From Siderastrea radians (taxonomy: Eukaryota > Cnidaria > Anthozoa > Scleractinia > Rhizangiidae): 64,000 bases of DNA. This document shows positions 39,653 to 51,963 of the stretch, piece by piece (within the stretch, counting starts at the first letter, position 1; the number at the start of each line of letters is the position of its first letter). The DNA lies in NCBI GenBank assembly GCA_964017195.1, contig OZ024893.1, positions 52,913,415 to 52,977,414 on the forward strand, in the 5' to 3' direction. Position numbers and translations under genes: made by a program. The notes beneath the pieces were generated by a model. That model ran no database searches and was not told where the DNA came from. It worked only from the letters and a program-made list of their open reading frames with translations.

Positions 39653-42600
39653 TAGTTTTCCACAAAAGGAATTTTTATTCTGATGGGCTATAGGATTTGA
39701 ATGGATTTGCGACCTTTGGGTCTCTAGGTGAGACTGCAATTAACTTTTTAGACCTAATTCTTGCCCAAAAAGGTGTCCCACCAACTAAGTATCGCCAAAT
39801 CCTATAAGCATAGCGCCAAAATGATATTTGCTATCCAATGAAATTTCCACCTTACCGACAAAATCGCAGACTTTCTACACAATAAAGATTGTTTTCTGAT
39901 CGCAAGGAGGGATTTAGATTATTTTTTGGCCTCTGCATAGCATTGCGCAGCATTTTTAGCCTCTGTGGCTTCTAGACAAAATTGGGTATTTTCCGTAAGA
40001 ATCGCACATATCGTCCATTCTTTTTAGTTTTCCACAAAAGGAATTTTTATTCTGATGGGCTATAGGATTTGAAGGGATTTGTGACCTTTGGGTCTCTAGG
40101 TGAGACTGCAATTAACTTTTTAGACCTAATTCTTGCCCAAAATAGTGTTGACAACCTAAGTATCGCCAAAGCCTATAAGCATAGCGCCAAAATGATTTTT
40201 GCTATACAATGAAATTTCCACCTTACCGACAAAATCGCAGACTTTCTACGCAGCAAAGATTATTTTCTAATAACCAAGAGAGATTTGTATTATTTTTGGT
40301 CCTCTGCGCAGCATTGCGCAGCATGTCTTAGCCTTTGTGGCTGCTAGATAAAATAGGGTATTTTCCGTAAGGATCGCATATATCGTGCATTCTTTGTAGT
40401 TTTCAACAAAATGAAATTTTATTCTGATCGCCCCAAAGGATTTGAACGCATTTGTGACCTTTGTGTATCAGCTGACACTGCGAATTAACTTTTTAGCCCT
40501 AATTCTTGCCAAAAAAGTGACGACCAACTAAGTAACGCCAAATCCTATAAGCATAGCGCTAAAACGATTTTTGCTATACAATGAAATTTCCACCTTACCG
40601 ACAAAATGGCAGACTTTCTACGCAATAGAGATTGTTTTCTGATTGCAAAGAGGGATTTAAACTATTTTTCGGCATCTGTGCAGCATTGTGCAGCATGTTT
40701 TAGCCTCTGTGGCTGCAAGACAACATAGGGTATTTTCGCTAAGGATCGCGCATACCGTGCATTTTTTATACCCTTTAACAAAAGGACTTTTTATTCTGAT
40801 GGCCTCAAAGGATTTGAATGCATTTTTGACCTTTGTGTATGCAGCTAAGGCTGCGAATTAACTTTTTAGACCGAATTGTGGCTCAAAAAAGTGTCGACCA
40901 ACTAAGGAACGCGAAATCTTATAAGCATAGGGCCAAAACGATTTTTGCTATACCATGAAATTTCCACCTTACCGACAAAATGGCAGAGTTTCTATGCAAC
41001 AAAGATTGTTTTCTGATCCTCAAGAGGGATTTGCGTTATTTTTTTGCCTCTACCCTGCATTGCGCACCATGTTTTAGCTTCTGTGGCTGCTAGATAAAAT
41101 AGGGTATTTTCCGTAAGGATCGCACATATCGTGCATTCTTTTTAGTTTTTAACAAAAGGATTTTAATTTTCATTGTTCCAAGGGATTACAATGCATTTTG
41201 GACCTTTGTGTATGCAGCTAAGACAGCGAATTAACTTTTTACACCTAATTCTTGCCCAGAAAAGTGTCTACCAACTAACTATCGCCAAGTAATATAAGCA
41301 TAGCGCCAAAGTCGTTTTTGCTATACAATGAAATTTCCACCTTACCGACAAAATCGCAGACTTTTCTACGCAATAAAGATTGTTTTCTAATAACCAAGAG
41401 AGATTTGCATTATTTTTGGTAGTCTGCGCAGCATTGCGCAGCATGTCTTAGCCTCTGTGGCTGCTAGATAAAATAGGGTATTTTCCGTAAGGATCGCACA
41501 TATGGTGCATTCTTTGTAGTTTTCAACAGAAGGATTTTTATTTTGATGGTTTCAAGGGATTACAATGCATTTTTGACCTTTGTGTATGCAGCTAAGACTG
41601 CGAATTAACTTTTTACACCTAATTCTTGCCCAAAAAAGTGTCTACCAGTTAACTATCGCCAAGTAATATAGGCATAGCGCCAAAGTTATTTTTGCTATAC
41701 AATAAAATTTCCACCTTACCGACAAAATCGCAGACTTTCTACGCAATAAAGATTCTTTTCTGATTCCCAAGAGGGATTTGCATTATTTGTGGGCCTCTGT
41801 GCAGCATTTTGCAGCATGTTTTACCCTCTGTGGCTGCTAGACAAAATAGGGTATTTTTCCTAAGGATCGCACATATCGCGCATTTTTTGTAGTTTTCATC
41901 AAAAGGAGTTTTTATTCTGATGGCTTCAAAGGATGTGAATGCATTTTTGACCTTTGTCTATGCAGCCGAAACTGGGAAATTAGTTTTAGACCTAATTCTT
42001 GCCCATGAAAGTGGTGACCAACTAAGTATCGCCAAATCCTATAAGCATATCGCCAAAATGATTTTTGTTATACAATGAAATTTCCACCTTACCGACAAAA
42101 ACACAGACTTTCTACTTAATAAAGATTGTTTGCTGCTTCCTAAGAGGGATTTGCATTATTTTTGGGCCTCTGTGCAGCATTGCGCATCATATTTTAGACT
42201 CTGTGACTGCTAGACAAAATAGGGTATTTTCCCTAAGGATCGCACATATCGTGCATTCTTTGTAGTTTTTAACAAATGGACTTTTTATTCTGATGGTCCC
42301 AAAGGATTTGAATGCATTTTTGACCTTTGTGTATGAAGCTGAGACTGCGAATTAACTTCTTAGAGCTAATTTTGCCCAAAAGAGTGTCGACCAACTATCG
42401 CCAAATAATATAAGCATAGCGCCAAAATGATATTTTCTATACAATGAAATTTCCACCTTACCGAAAAAATCGCAGACTTTCTACGCAGTAAAGATTGTTT
42501 TCTGATTCCAAGGAGGGAGTTGCATTATTTTTGGACCTCTGCGCAGCATTGCACAGCATGTCTTAGTCTCTGTGGTTGCAAGACAAAATAGGGTATTTCC

Positions 42601-43337
42601 CTAAGGATAGCACATATCGTGCATTCTTTGTACGTTTTAACAAAAGGACTTTTTATTCTGATGCCCCAAAGGATTTGAATGCATTTTAGACCTTTGTGTA
42701 TGCAGCTGACACTGCGAATTAACTTTTTAGACCTAATTTTTGCCCAACAAAGTGTGGCACCAACTAAGTATCGCCAAATCCTATAAGCATAGCGCAAAAA
42801 TGATTTTTCCTATACAATGAAATTTCCACCTTACCGACAAAATCACAGACTTTCTACGCAAGAAGGATTGTTTTCTGATTCCGAAGACGGATTTGTATTA
42901 TTTTTGGACTTTTATGCAGCATTGTACAGCATGTTTTAGCCTCTGTGGCTGTTAAACAAAATAGGGTATTTTCCCTAAAGATTGCACATATCGTGCATAC
43001 TTTCTAGTTTTATACAAAATGAGTTTTTATTCTGATTCCCCCAAAGGATTTGAATGCATTTTTGACCTTTGTGTGTGTAGATGAGACTGCGAATTAACTT
43101 CTTAGACCTAATTCTTGCCCAAAAAAGCGTCTACAAACTAAGTATCACCAAATCCTATAAGCATAACGTAGAAATGATTTTTGCTATACAATGAAATTTC
43201 CACCTTACCGACAAAATCGCAGACTTTCTACGCAATAAAGATTGTTTTTTGATCCCAAGAGGAATTTGGATTGTTTTTGTCCCTCTGTGCAGCATTGTTC
43301 AGCTTGTTTTAGCCTCTGTGGATGCAAGACAAAATAG

Positions 43338-43400
43338 TATCCTATCTCACAACACTCACCACTCGCGCTCATTGTTATTAAGATATGGGGAAAATTGATC
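43338..43400 (-). repeat. Ngaro-1 terminal repeat B2
   Basis: 63 bp (TATCCTATCTCACAACACTC ... AAAATTGATC on the plus strand), matching 43649-43711 except for the first base. This is the 3' terminus of the element in its own orientation. Confidence 0.92.
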
Positions 43401-43476
43401 GAGCGCCCTTGAGTACGAGGAACACATAAACTGTTCCAACACGAATTTCCAGCAAAGCAGGGCGGGAGGGAGGGCC

Positions 43477-43648
43477 GTTCCACCTTCCTCGTTGGCGCTG
43501 ATCAGAGAATGAGCGAAGAGGGAGTGTTTCACAGCATTTATTATAACCCTCTGGGATTTAGCAATTCGTGCACATGCATATCCATGTGTATAACACATGC
43601 TATTTGGAGGTTAACACTTCGCGCTTTGATTTTGAGTGTTGTGAATAG
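43477..43648 (-). repeat. Ngaro-1 internal repeat A2
   Basis: 172 bp (GTTCCACCTTCCTCG ... TTGTGAATAG), the near-identical partner of A1 at 52347-52518, also 172 bp. On the minus strand it contains AATAAA, a possible polyadenylation signal (plus-strand TTTATT at 43537-43542). A 76-bp unique spacer (43401-43476) separates it from B2. Confidence 0.93.
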
Positions 43649-43711
43649 CATCCTATCTCACAACACTCACCACTCGCGCTCATTGTTATTAAGATATGGG
43701 GAAAATTGATC
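43649..43711 (-). repeat. Ngaro-1 internal repeat B1
   Basis: 63-bp copy of B2 directly abutting A2. The junction GAATAG|CATCC should equal the joint formed when the element circularises (B end to A end), as in known Ngaro elements. Confidence 0.92.
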
Positions 43712-43874
43712 TACGCGCTACCCCGCTTTGTTTCACAATACCCCCACAACTATATTACACCCAACAACAGAGCCCTAACATGGCTCTTAAACCTCCAATC
43801 CTTAATATCCAAACCTCAATATCCAACCCTCACCCAAACTAACCCAAAGACATGAACTAACCAATTCAAAACAA

Positions 43875-45207
43875 TTAGTCCACAAGCGCCCTTTTCTCAG
43901 AAGTGTCTGACGGAAAAGCACAAACAAAACGCTTTAAATCATTAATATCACTCCATTCCGAGGTGAGAGCTGGAATGTCTACTGCAGACAATCTAGTCGA
44001 AGCACCCGCCGGATTGAGGACCTTGGCCAGTTGTAAATAATGTAAGGCCGTATGTCGTCGTGTCCAACCAACATGATCCATTATCTCTGACAGCTCAGCT
44101 CCTGACAAAGCAAGGGTTATAGCGCACCCGGCCCTGAAACCATGAAGAGTTTCTCCATTGTCCGATCCCATCTCCTGCAGGTATCCTTTCAAACGAGCCT
44201 CAGCCGCGGATGAGCTAAAGGGCGCATCAAGTATGCCCCCTTCAGGAGTAGTTGGGCGAAAGAGATATCCCCTTGTCAAATCGATCCTTAAATATTGGGC
44301 TACTGTCATATAATATTCTATTCCCTGAACAGGGCAAATCCTTGTTTGCGGGTTGCGTTTAATCCCAAAAACATTGCTATCGCCATCTCTCAAGGTTTTA
44401 CCCCAAACATGATTAAAGAGAAATCCATCATCATTTGGGAACCTCAATATTTCTGGCACTTTCACCTGGCCCATATCTCCAGGTCTGTCACCACTGAAAA
44501 AGACTACCTTAAAGTATGCCTGATCACGTGCCAGAATAAAACGTTGCGTTGGAGATATGTTCGAAGACTGCAGGCTCTTGTCAATATGATCAGCTAACTG
44601 GGCAAGTTTGTCCACGTAAAAGGGGTAGCCTGTTTCGGTGTTATTCTGGCCTGCAATTGCTCGGCTGTTACCAAACGGAGATAATCCTTAACGGACTTAT
44701 CCGCGGCCGGATTACCAAGGCCAAGACGTCTGTCCCACTCTCCGTCACGCCCAATAGCGTGAAAAATTGCCCTCAGTTTGCCAATATATGAATCCACAGT
44801 TTTATAAGAAAGTCTTAATGGGCAAGCACAATCATGTGTGCCTCTCTTCCCTAAGTGAGGACAACCGTTCGGGTGCACTTGGGTTTTCCAATTCTTATCC
44901 TTGTGTACCGAAAATCGGCAAATATCGCGAGGTGTAACAGTCGCCAACGTTGGACATCCAGGAAGGGAGGAGAAGAAATTCTCTAATTCATTCTGGAGCG
45001 AATCTTTTTGTTTAGAATAGCCAGTTGCCTGGTCAAACAAGGCTAATTGTTGAAGCCGTCTATCAATGACATTCACGTCAACTTCCAGAGGCGTATTACT
45101 GCGACAATGTATAATCTTTCTGTTGTATCCGCATCGTTGGCAGAAACGGAAGTCAAAATCATTGGCATGATTACACTTGGGGCATCTTACAGAAAGGGCA
45201 AACAGCT
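43875..45207 (-). pseudogene. Tyrosine recombinase with zinc ribbon and ALOG-like domain (frameshifted)
   Basis: Integrase of Ngaro-1, acting in the nucleus to insert the circular cDNA. N-terminus: a zinc ribbon (CPKC ... CQRC). Next comes an ALOG-like DNA-binding region, with a helix around YSKQKDSLQNELENFF, TVTPRDICRF, the zinc-ligand pattern VH-x3-C ... C-x-C, TVDSYIGKLRAIF, and YLRLVTAEQLQA-x-TPKQATPF. Then the catalytic domain: Arg in FFSGDRPGD, HGFRAG (HxxR), HVGW, and the Tyr in HYLQL. The frame breaks once near 44618, where a run of four T should be five judging from the second copy. No ATG starts the frame. The minus strand reads a pyrimidine tract then GTTGCAG|AG at 45207, a plausible splice acceptor, and the second element has a comparable acceptor at the same codon phase. 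Confidence 0.85.
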
Positions 45208-45412
45208 CTGCAACCAGGGGTAAGTCCTGGTAAGACGAAAGGAAACACGGTTACAAAAGATAAACACTCAAATTTCATTTCAGGATTTATTACGATAACA
45301 AAAGCAACTACAATACTATGCAGTCAAAAGACTTAATTGTATAAATCTTAGAGAAATGTTCCGGAAAAATACAACGTGACAAAAAACTATTGTCCAAAGT
45401 CTTTGTTTAACT

Positions 45413-47661
45413 TCATCCACACAGAACCAATGGCCAACACACGTCAAATGCCCAGAGATCCCCAGGGATCCCCACATAAGGAATCCATCCTTGTTTGGAG
45501 GGAGATAGAAGGACTCCAGTGTCCCCTTTATCCGCGAGTTTACAAGATTTTCTGGCACAGTTCTTAACCAAAGGCCACCAGTACTTCCTGGGGTACACGT
45601 CCAAGACCACAAGTGTGCAGGGCCGTCGATGAGCTTTCAGGAAACGTAAAACAGGACCCACCAGGGAGAGAGGTGGGAAAGCGTAAGGATGGTCCGAAAA
45701 AGGAGCCCCACTCGATAAATCTTGCGCAAAAACATTGACACCACAAGACTGAGGCGGGGAGTAAAATGTGGCAAAGGAGAGCCATCCCGATCCGTCATTA
45801 CGTTCGAGTCAAGTGCCATTAGATCGCACGTGTGCCCCTTCTGGCCACCAAACTCCTTCTGAACTTTTGCCCATATATCCGGGTGAAGTTTACAGTCAAG
45901 AGTTGTCAATCGGCGAGAGGGTGCGTCCGCCTCATTCGTCGGGATAAACGACAGATGGAAGGATATATTTAACTTTGCAGTCGTGAAAAACAACTTCTTA
46001 ATTGCTTCATTCAAAGACACACTTTTCCCACCTTGTCTTTGCCACGGATGGACCACCGCCTGGTTGTCAACCAACCCATCTACCCAAGCATTCCTCAGAG
46101 AATCAGGAAAAGAAAGAAGAACCTTATCAAGGGCCAACGCCTCCTTTGTGCAAATATCAAGCCCTTGCTCCGCCTCAGTCCAGTAGCCAGAGACTTCGAC
46201 GACACGGTTGCTAAGAGTTACCAATCCTCCCCAGCCCGAGGCTGAGGCATCCGATGCCAAAGATATTCGAAGATGGCGTTCATCCCTCCATGGGAGTGGG
46301 TCATCCCAAGTGCGCAAAAACAGCCAATGTGAAATTTCATCTTTCAGTGCCTTTTGCACCCTTATAGGCTTGGATGTGCGAAGGGCCTTGGATATGGCAT
46401 TATTCATCTCCCTAGTAAACAAAAGCGCTCCCGGCACTGCCAAGGAGAATGACACACATTTGCCAACCAAGCGTTGGAGACACTTCACCGAGATAACTGA
46501 GCATCCTAGGATGTGCTGAACAAGGCTAAGAAATTTCTCCCTTTTCTCCGGGATAAGATGGAAAACCTCCCGAGGAGAATCTGACAGGAAACCCAAATAT
46601 GGAACAACTTTACGTGGCATCAAAATTGATTTTGGCAAACCCAGAAAGTATCCAAGTTTGAACAAGAAGAAGGCTACCAAAAAGACAGCCGATTTTGCAG
46701 CTGCCAAATTATGTTCGTCCAGATTTACAAAAGCCGCATAAGCACCACGTCTAGGAGATATCTGTAGTTGCCCATTGTGGCGATCATCAATATACAGTGA
46801 GAACGGAAGAAATTAGAAACCATAAGACCAGTGGAGTGGTAGACAAAAGGAGATATCTTCCAACCAAAAGGCAAGGTGTTATAGACAAAATACCACCCAC
46901 CCCACTGGATTCCAAAGAATGTTCTGCTTTCCTCAATCAAAAGGAGATGATCATACCCAGACTTATCATCTAGTATCGTCTGGTAAGTGTCACGACCCAC
47001 ATATTGAGGAAGGTTTATAAGGGAATCCAACCTGAAAGGCACGTCTTTCATCCATAAATTCAGAAAACGGGCATCATGGCAAAGTCTAGGTTTTGTAGGC
47101 TCCACAGTTAATGGAAGGATCAAATGGGGTGGGTCAACTTCTCCTACTCTACCCATAAGGGAAATGGCTCCTGTCTACAAACGATCGAGTAACGTGCTTC
47201 TAACAAAATCCGCTAAAGGCTTACATGACATATTGTTTTTAAAATGTTCCGAGGGTGGACGATCAGAACTGTAATGTTTCCCTTTAAAACTTCCAGTAAA
47301 AGGTTGAAAGTATTCAAAAATTGAGACTTTTTCCCTAATCCATTTCAATGTTTGTTGTTGTTCAGTAGATGGACGATCACCAACAATTTCTTGCCACTGG
47401 GATATTGTTAATGGACCTCGCCAGCGCGAAAACAAGCAGGGTCTCTGAATCTTAACATGGCCGGATCTCCAAGTTTTTTACCTCGGATCACTAGATCAAT
47501 ATCTTCCCTAGAGAATTCTGTGGCTGTCACCCCGGTGCTGACCCCCACGGAGTTCCCCAACCAGTCAACCCAACTTAGTGGCTTTGGCGAGTACTGGCAA
47601 GAAGCTTTTCTTCAAAGTTCAAGTTGTACTCCCATTCCCAGCTCAAATGGCAATGAGATGT
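45413..47661 (-). pseudogene. Reverse transcriptase-RNase H of Ngaro-1 (degenerate)
   Basis: Homologous along its length to the intact frame at 61917-64000. In order: an N-terminal region (FSREDIDLVIRGKKLGDPAM), RT motif A in LDDKSGYDH, motif B near NTLPFGWK, the YIDD box (46783-46794), RNase H acidic residues in LASDASASGWGG, TKEALALDK, LVDNQAVV and EADAPSRR, and a C-terminal module with YPRKYWWP. Lesions: TGA at 47612-47614, a lost base near 47411, TAG at 47175-47177, about 14 bp missing just before YIDD (near 46803), and a lost base in a C-run near 45767. A pyrimidine-rich tract ending CCGTAG at 47662 precedes the frame, so it may begin at a splice acceptor. Confidence 0.85.
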
Positions 47662-48018
47662 CTACGGAGAGATAAAGGGAGGAAACCGTTATAATCACGG
47701 GTGTATAAATGAGCAAAAACACTGATGGGGAAAACCACGAGGCCAGCAAGGGGTGACAGCCGTGACCCAGCATAACCTGGGGAGTTCGTTTAGATACTCT
47801 TTTTCACAACTGTCACTCCAAGCAAACCCCTAAGCCCAGGGAGGGATTTTAAAAGATTTATCTTCAAAGGGAGAAAATATCAGGACATCGAAAGAGCCAC
47901 ATACCACGAAAAATGCCTTTATTATTTAACGTTACCCAAGTAGCTATCCTTGTTATCAAACCCCTTTGAAAAAACTTAGTCACCATTTTGCTTAGAACAA
48001 ATCAACACAAGTATTGCT
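47662..48018 (-). other. Ngaro-1 gag-RT spacer
   Basis: About 357 bp between the gag stop and the RT frame. The RT-proximal part is pyrimidine-rich on the minus strand (CCTCCCTTTATCTCTCCGTAG), as expected of a splice acceptor. No gene seen. Confidence 0.5.
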
Positions 48019-48546
48019 CTATTTATTTTGACTACTCTGCGAGGATTGACCCTTATAAGAAAAACCAGACGAGCCTGCCATTTCCCTCTTTTGTCTAAAG
48101 CAATACGCCTGCACATGGCCAAATCTGTTGCAATAAAAGCAACGGACTCCACTGTAAGGAGCTGCCCCCGCCTTTCTTTCTCCTCCAGGATTCTGTCTGG
48201 TCTGTCTGCGCCGGTTGTTCTTTTCCACTTTAGCTACTACGTCTAAAACTTTCTCCTGATCTTTGTCCCCAAGCAGAGGGAAGAGAAAATTGCGGAACTG
48301 CTCGTTGGGCTCGTTGATCTTTCCACGCAAGGTCTCAAAGGCAAATTTGTAAAAACCCGCCTTTTCGTGCTTGGTGTCCTGGGCCGCGTTCTTTAACGCT
48401 TCTAGAAGATCCAAACTTTCAAACTTATTAAATTCTGGAACGGGACGTGAAGCCATGTGGCAAATTTTATCCAAAAGATTGTCAACCGATGACGCTGTAA
48501 AAGCGTCTAAGGACTTCTTCAGCTCATCATACCTCAGTTGTAACAC
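48019..48546 (-). CDS. Gag-like protein exon with CCHC zinc knuckle
   Basis: 175 codons. The N-terminal half is helical and charged (LQLRYDELKKSLDAF ...). A basic linker (KNNRRRQTRQNPGGERK) follows, then a zinc knuckle CFYCNRFGHVQAYC with C136, C139, H144 and C149 (CX2CX4HX4C). The tail is Ser/Gln-rich. This is the layout of a retrotransposon nucleocapsid protein that binds element RNA. No ATG fits: the frame opens right after a TTTTTTGTAG sequence at 48547, a good splice acceptor, and the first codon is GTG. The upstream partner is probably the exon ending at 51964 (CTTGAG|GTGAAT), which joins in frame. This frame has no lesion, unlike the RT and recombinase. Confidence 0.8.
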   Translation of the reverse strand: MLQLRYDELKKSLDAFTASSVDNLLDKICHMASRPVPEFNKFESLDLLEALKNAAQDTKHEKAGFYKFAFETLRGKINEPNEQFRNFLFPLLGDKDQEKVLDVVAKVEKNNRRRQTRQNPGGERKAGAAPYSGVRCFYCNRFGHVQAYCFRQKREMAGSSGFSYKGQSSQSSQNK

Positions 48547-49060
48547 CTACAAAAAACAAACAAGCAAGCCAACTATCAAGCCAAGCCTCCTCATGCATAC
48601 ATTCCGGTCACAACATCACACAAAAATTATTACTATAATGTAAATAGGAGAAGGATCCAATCACAAAATGTCACACGCTATAAAACCGTAATATCTATAT
48701 AAACAGACATAATATAACAGGGAATTCCACGCCTCGCTTGCCATAACATTTCACATAAAATGAGCCTCAATAACGAAAAACTCGTTTAAAAAGCCGCAAC
48801 AAGACGCACAAAGGCAAATGATACACTTCACCCGCCATGACATCCACAAAGCCACACCCTAAGTAGGAAAGGCACAAGCTTCGCTCATTTGAACCTTTTC
48901 CCAGCGATAGCCAACAAATGAACTTATCTAACCAGTCTTAACACTAGTCATAACAATTAATTAGAGCAGTGACTCGCTAAACGTGGACACCGTAAAGCCA
49001 AAACAAGTAAATCACACGCTCCACTAGCCCGAAGTTTCGCGATCATGACCGTCAAACAGA

Positions 49061-50387
49061 TAACCTGCGATCAGGCTCTATTTTCGTTTCGCTCGGTGAA
49101 ACATTCAGGCGGGACGGGCGAAACGAAAAATAGAGCCTGATACAATTCTTCTACGGAACGTCTGCCGCCCACTTTTTTTGATTGATTGACGTTCAACAAA
49201 ACAGCCAATCAAAATTTCTTCTGCTTGCACGATCCTCGGTATGCAAATTTCCCATAACAGCAATTCGCAGAAAGTCACGTAAATGTCGGCAAAATAAGAA
49301 AATCATAGGCTACGATATATCTTCTAGGCACAAGTACTCAAATTTACACGATTGCTAACTTGAAGGTTCCGGTACTGTACATAATTGCTCTGTCTGAGCT
49401 GAAACTGAATGAAAATTCAAAACACGACGAGGTTGTCATGTACCAAAATATGCTGCATGCTTGAATCATTTCCCATTTCAGGTGGTATCCGGAAATATTC
49501 TCTTCCCATTCGTCACCGATTTTCCGCGTAAAAAACCTTGGGCAATTAAGAGAAATACCTTCAGTTTCATTCTTTAGAGTAAAGATATAAATAAAACCGT
49601 TTATACGCAAAGGAGTATTTTGTAATTTAATTCGAGAAGTGATAAATATTTGAAATTAGCAGCGAATTTTATCTCTAAGCAGCAGCGAATTTTGAAACGA
49701 AGAACATTTATTATAAAACTAGTCAGATCCTTTGATGTCAATGTCAGAGATCAATAAAACGACAGAAGTATTAAACAATGAATGAATAAACTGAAAATCG
49801 TTATTGCGACTTGATTGCGGTTCTCGCCAAACATCAGTTTACCGTTAAGTTTACCGAATTATCGGTTGACTTGTTGATCATTCTTGGCGAAAGATACTTG
49901 CTCGTCTGCTGTTTGTTTTGTTTCGTAAAACGCGAAAACAGCCACTACTCTGTTCATGTTATCAATACTAGTTGAAAGCCGTCAAATGAAAATTCCGCGA
50001 CACGATGCGATAAAACGGAATAAATACTTCACTGTTGCTGTACTTCTCTGCTCCAGGTGAGAGACAGCTTGCGTCAAACCGAACGCCATTCTCAGGAGAG
50101 AAAGAAATGGTGACAATTCTCCTAGAACGACGAGAATCTATTAGAGCAATACATTTTACTTCTGCAGACTTATTCCTTGGTTGTTCCTTGGCGATGGCGG
50201 TCGGATCGAAATTACTTCCGTTGACAGCTCTATTGTTAAAGGGCCAATCAGATTGCGAGATTCCCGCGGCCAAAATTTGGCCGCCGACACGAACTCTTGT
50301 GAGAGATTGTATCAGGCCCTATTTTAGCGAGCGACCAACATAAGAGAATATGAGAGCGATGCTAAAATTCGGCCTGATCGCAGGTTA
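49061..50387. mobile_element. Mutator-like non-autonomous element, 9-bp duplication
   Basis: Exact 16-bp inverted ends: TAACCTGCGATCAGGC at 49061-49076 and its complement at 50372-50387. Both are flanked by the 9-bp repeat TCAAACAGA (49052-49060 and 50388-50396). A duplication of 9 bp is typical of the Mutator (MULE) superfamily. Each end also holds a local hairpin: at the left, CAGGCTCTATTTTCGTTTCG pairs with CGAAACGAAAAATAGAGCCTG, and at the right, TCAGGCCCTATTTTAGC pairs with GCTAAAATTCGGCCTGA. Length is 1,327 bp. The frames inside are short and overlap on both strands, and no MULE transposase is present. Confidence 0.85.
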
Positions 50388-50419
50388 TCAAACAGACGGC
50401 TGGCTGAAAGAGACACTCT

Positions 50420-51550
50420 AAACAATAACAACAAAAGCAATCACAAGCCTCAATGACCAGAAAAATAAACAAAAGCAAAATCATTATTCAGGCAAATCAA
50501 CAGCTCCACTAGCCAGAACAATTTTATAACGCGATCATCAATCAATCTTTAAAGAATCGCTTCATGACAACAAAAGGCAAAAAACAAGCCTCACTGACCA
50601 AAAACATTCTCATAGACATAAACATTGCTCAGACAAAAAAACAGCAGACAAAGCAGGCTTCACTGGTCAGAACATTTTCACAATCACGATCATCAGTCAG
50701 AAAAAATTGTCTGAAAGAATCACTTCAAGACAACAAAAGGCATAAAACATGCCTCACTGACCAAAACACATCTTCGACGTCATGAGCACAAATCAAACAA
50801 TGACAGGCAAACACAAGCCTCAATGGTCAGAAAGGTCTCAAAAAATCACGATCATCAATCAAAACATTCTTTGAAAGAATCATGTCGTGACAACAAAAGG
50901 CAAAATAAACATGCCTCACTGACCAGAACATTCTCAATGCCATGGGCATAAATCAAACAATTACAAGCAGGCAAACACAAGCCTCACTGGTCAGAAAATT
51001 CTCAAAATCACGATCATCAATCAAAACATGCTTTGAAAGAATCATGTCGTGACAACAAAAGGCAAAATAAAACATGCCTCACTGACGAGAACATTCTCAA
51101 TGCCATGAGCATAAATCAAACAATTACAAGCAGGCAAACACAAGCCTCAATGGTCAGAAAATTCTCAAAATCACGATCATCAATCAAAACATTCTTTGAA
51201 AGAATCATGTCGTGACAACAAAAGGAATAATAAACATGCCTCACTGACCAGAACATTCTCAATGCCATGAGCATAAATCAAACAATTACACGCAGGCAAA
51301 CACAAGCCTTACTGGTCAGAAAAAATTCTCAAAATCACGATCATCGATCAAAACATTCTGAAAGAATCACTTCGCGACAACAAAGACATGGAACATGCCT
51401 CACTGACCAGAACATTCCACTGCTCTCAACATCACATGCCTTTCTGGCCATAACATTCTGGCCACAACCAACAATCGGTCATGGCACTGAAACAATCACT
51501 AACCGACAACAATAGGCCAATAACACGCCCTAATGGCCAAAACATAACAC
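50420..51550 (+). repeat. 163-bp tandem repeat in Ngaro-1
   Basis: About six to seven copies. CAACAAAAGG recurs near 50569, 50731, 50891, 51053 and 51216 (steps 160-163 bp). Units carry ACATGCCTCACTGACCAGAA, TCAAACAATTACA and CACGATCATCAATCAAAACA. The outer copies are more diverged. The block lies inside the putative intron, upstream of gag. Confidence 0.88.
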
Positions 51551-51963
51551 ATCCTTCCGGGCATATTTAACATTCCCCCCGAACATAATAATCAAAAGCT
51601 AATCAAGTGGGTAATCAACACGCTAAAAGAACCATTTCAAAACAATTTAGAGCTAGGCTGGTAAACGAAAAAACACCCACAATTTCATAAATAGGCACAC
51701 AAGATGCCAAACAAACGATGCATAAACTACCGCGCCCAACCACATGGAAAACATCAAAGGATCCATTCCCCAAAGGGCATACTTCGAAAAACCACGAAAC
51801 CAGCTTAGCTGACATAATAATGAAGGAGTCACCTAACCCAACCACGCGAGAAATATAAAAAGAGAAAGCGGTCGTCCCAAAATAACTAAAAGTGTTGCTT
51901 CGGCTACAACACAGCACCAGGCAAATAAAAACGAAAAAGAAAATATGCAAAATCCCAATTCAC

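Larger units (their letters stand above)
37934..43337 (+). repeat. Satellite block B, about 373-bp unit
   Basis: Continuation of block A in the same orientation, beginning in mid-unit at GAAATTTCCACC. It holds about 13 copies once the two small insertions (38135-38363 and 39446-39652) are excluded. It ends at ...GATGCAAGACAAAATAG, where the first Ngaro element is inserted. The missing continuation GGTATTTTTACC is found at 52519. Confidence 0.95.
48547..51963 (-). other. Putative long first intron of Ngaro-1
   Basis: Bounded by a donor (GAG|GTGAAT) at 51963 and an acceptor (pyrimidine tract, TTTTTTGTAG) at 48547. Both sides are in phase 0, so the Gln/Ala/Gly-rich exon joins the gag exon without a stop. 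The interval contains the Mutator-like MITE and the 163-bp tandem repeat and has no convincing gene. Stretches 48560-49050 and 51550-51900 show nothing recognisable. The intron is inferred from sequence only. Confidence 0.5.

Noticed and set aside
47457..47675. 72-codon plus-strand frame with a good ATG context
   Set aside because: The minus strand here encodes the conserved N-terminal part of the RT protein (FSREDIDLVIRGKKLGDPAM), so this is an antisense shadow.
50420..51550. CRISPR-like array
   Set aside because: Units repeat along their full 163 bp with no alternation of constant repeat and unique spacer, and the context is eukaryotic.
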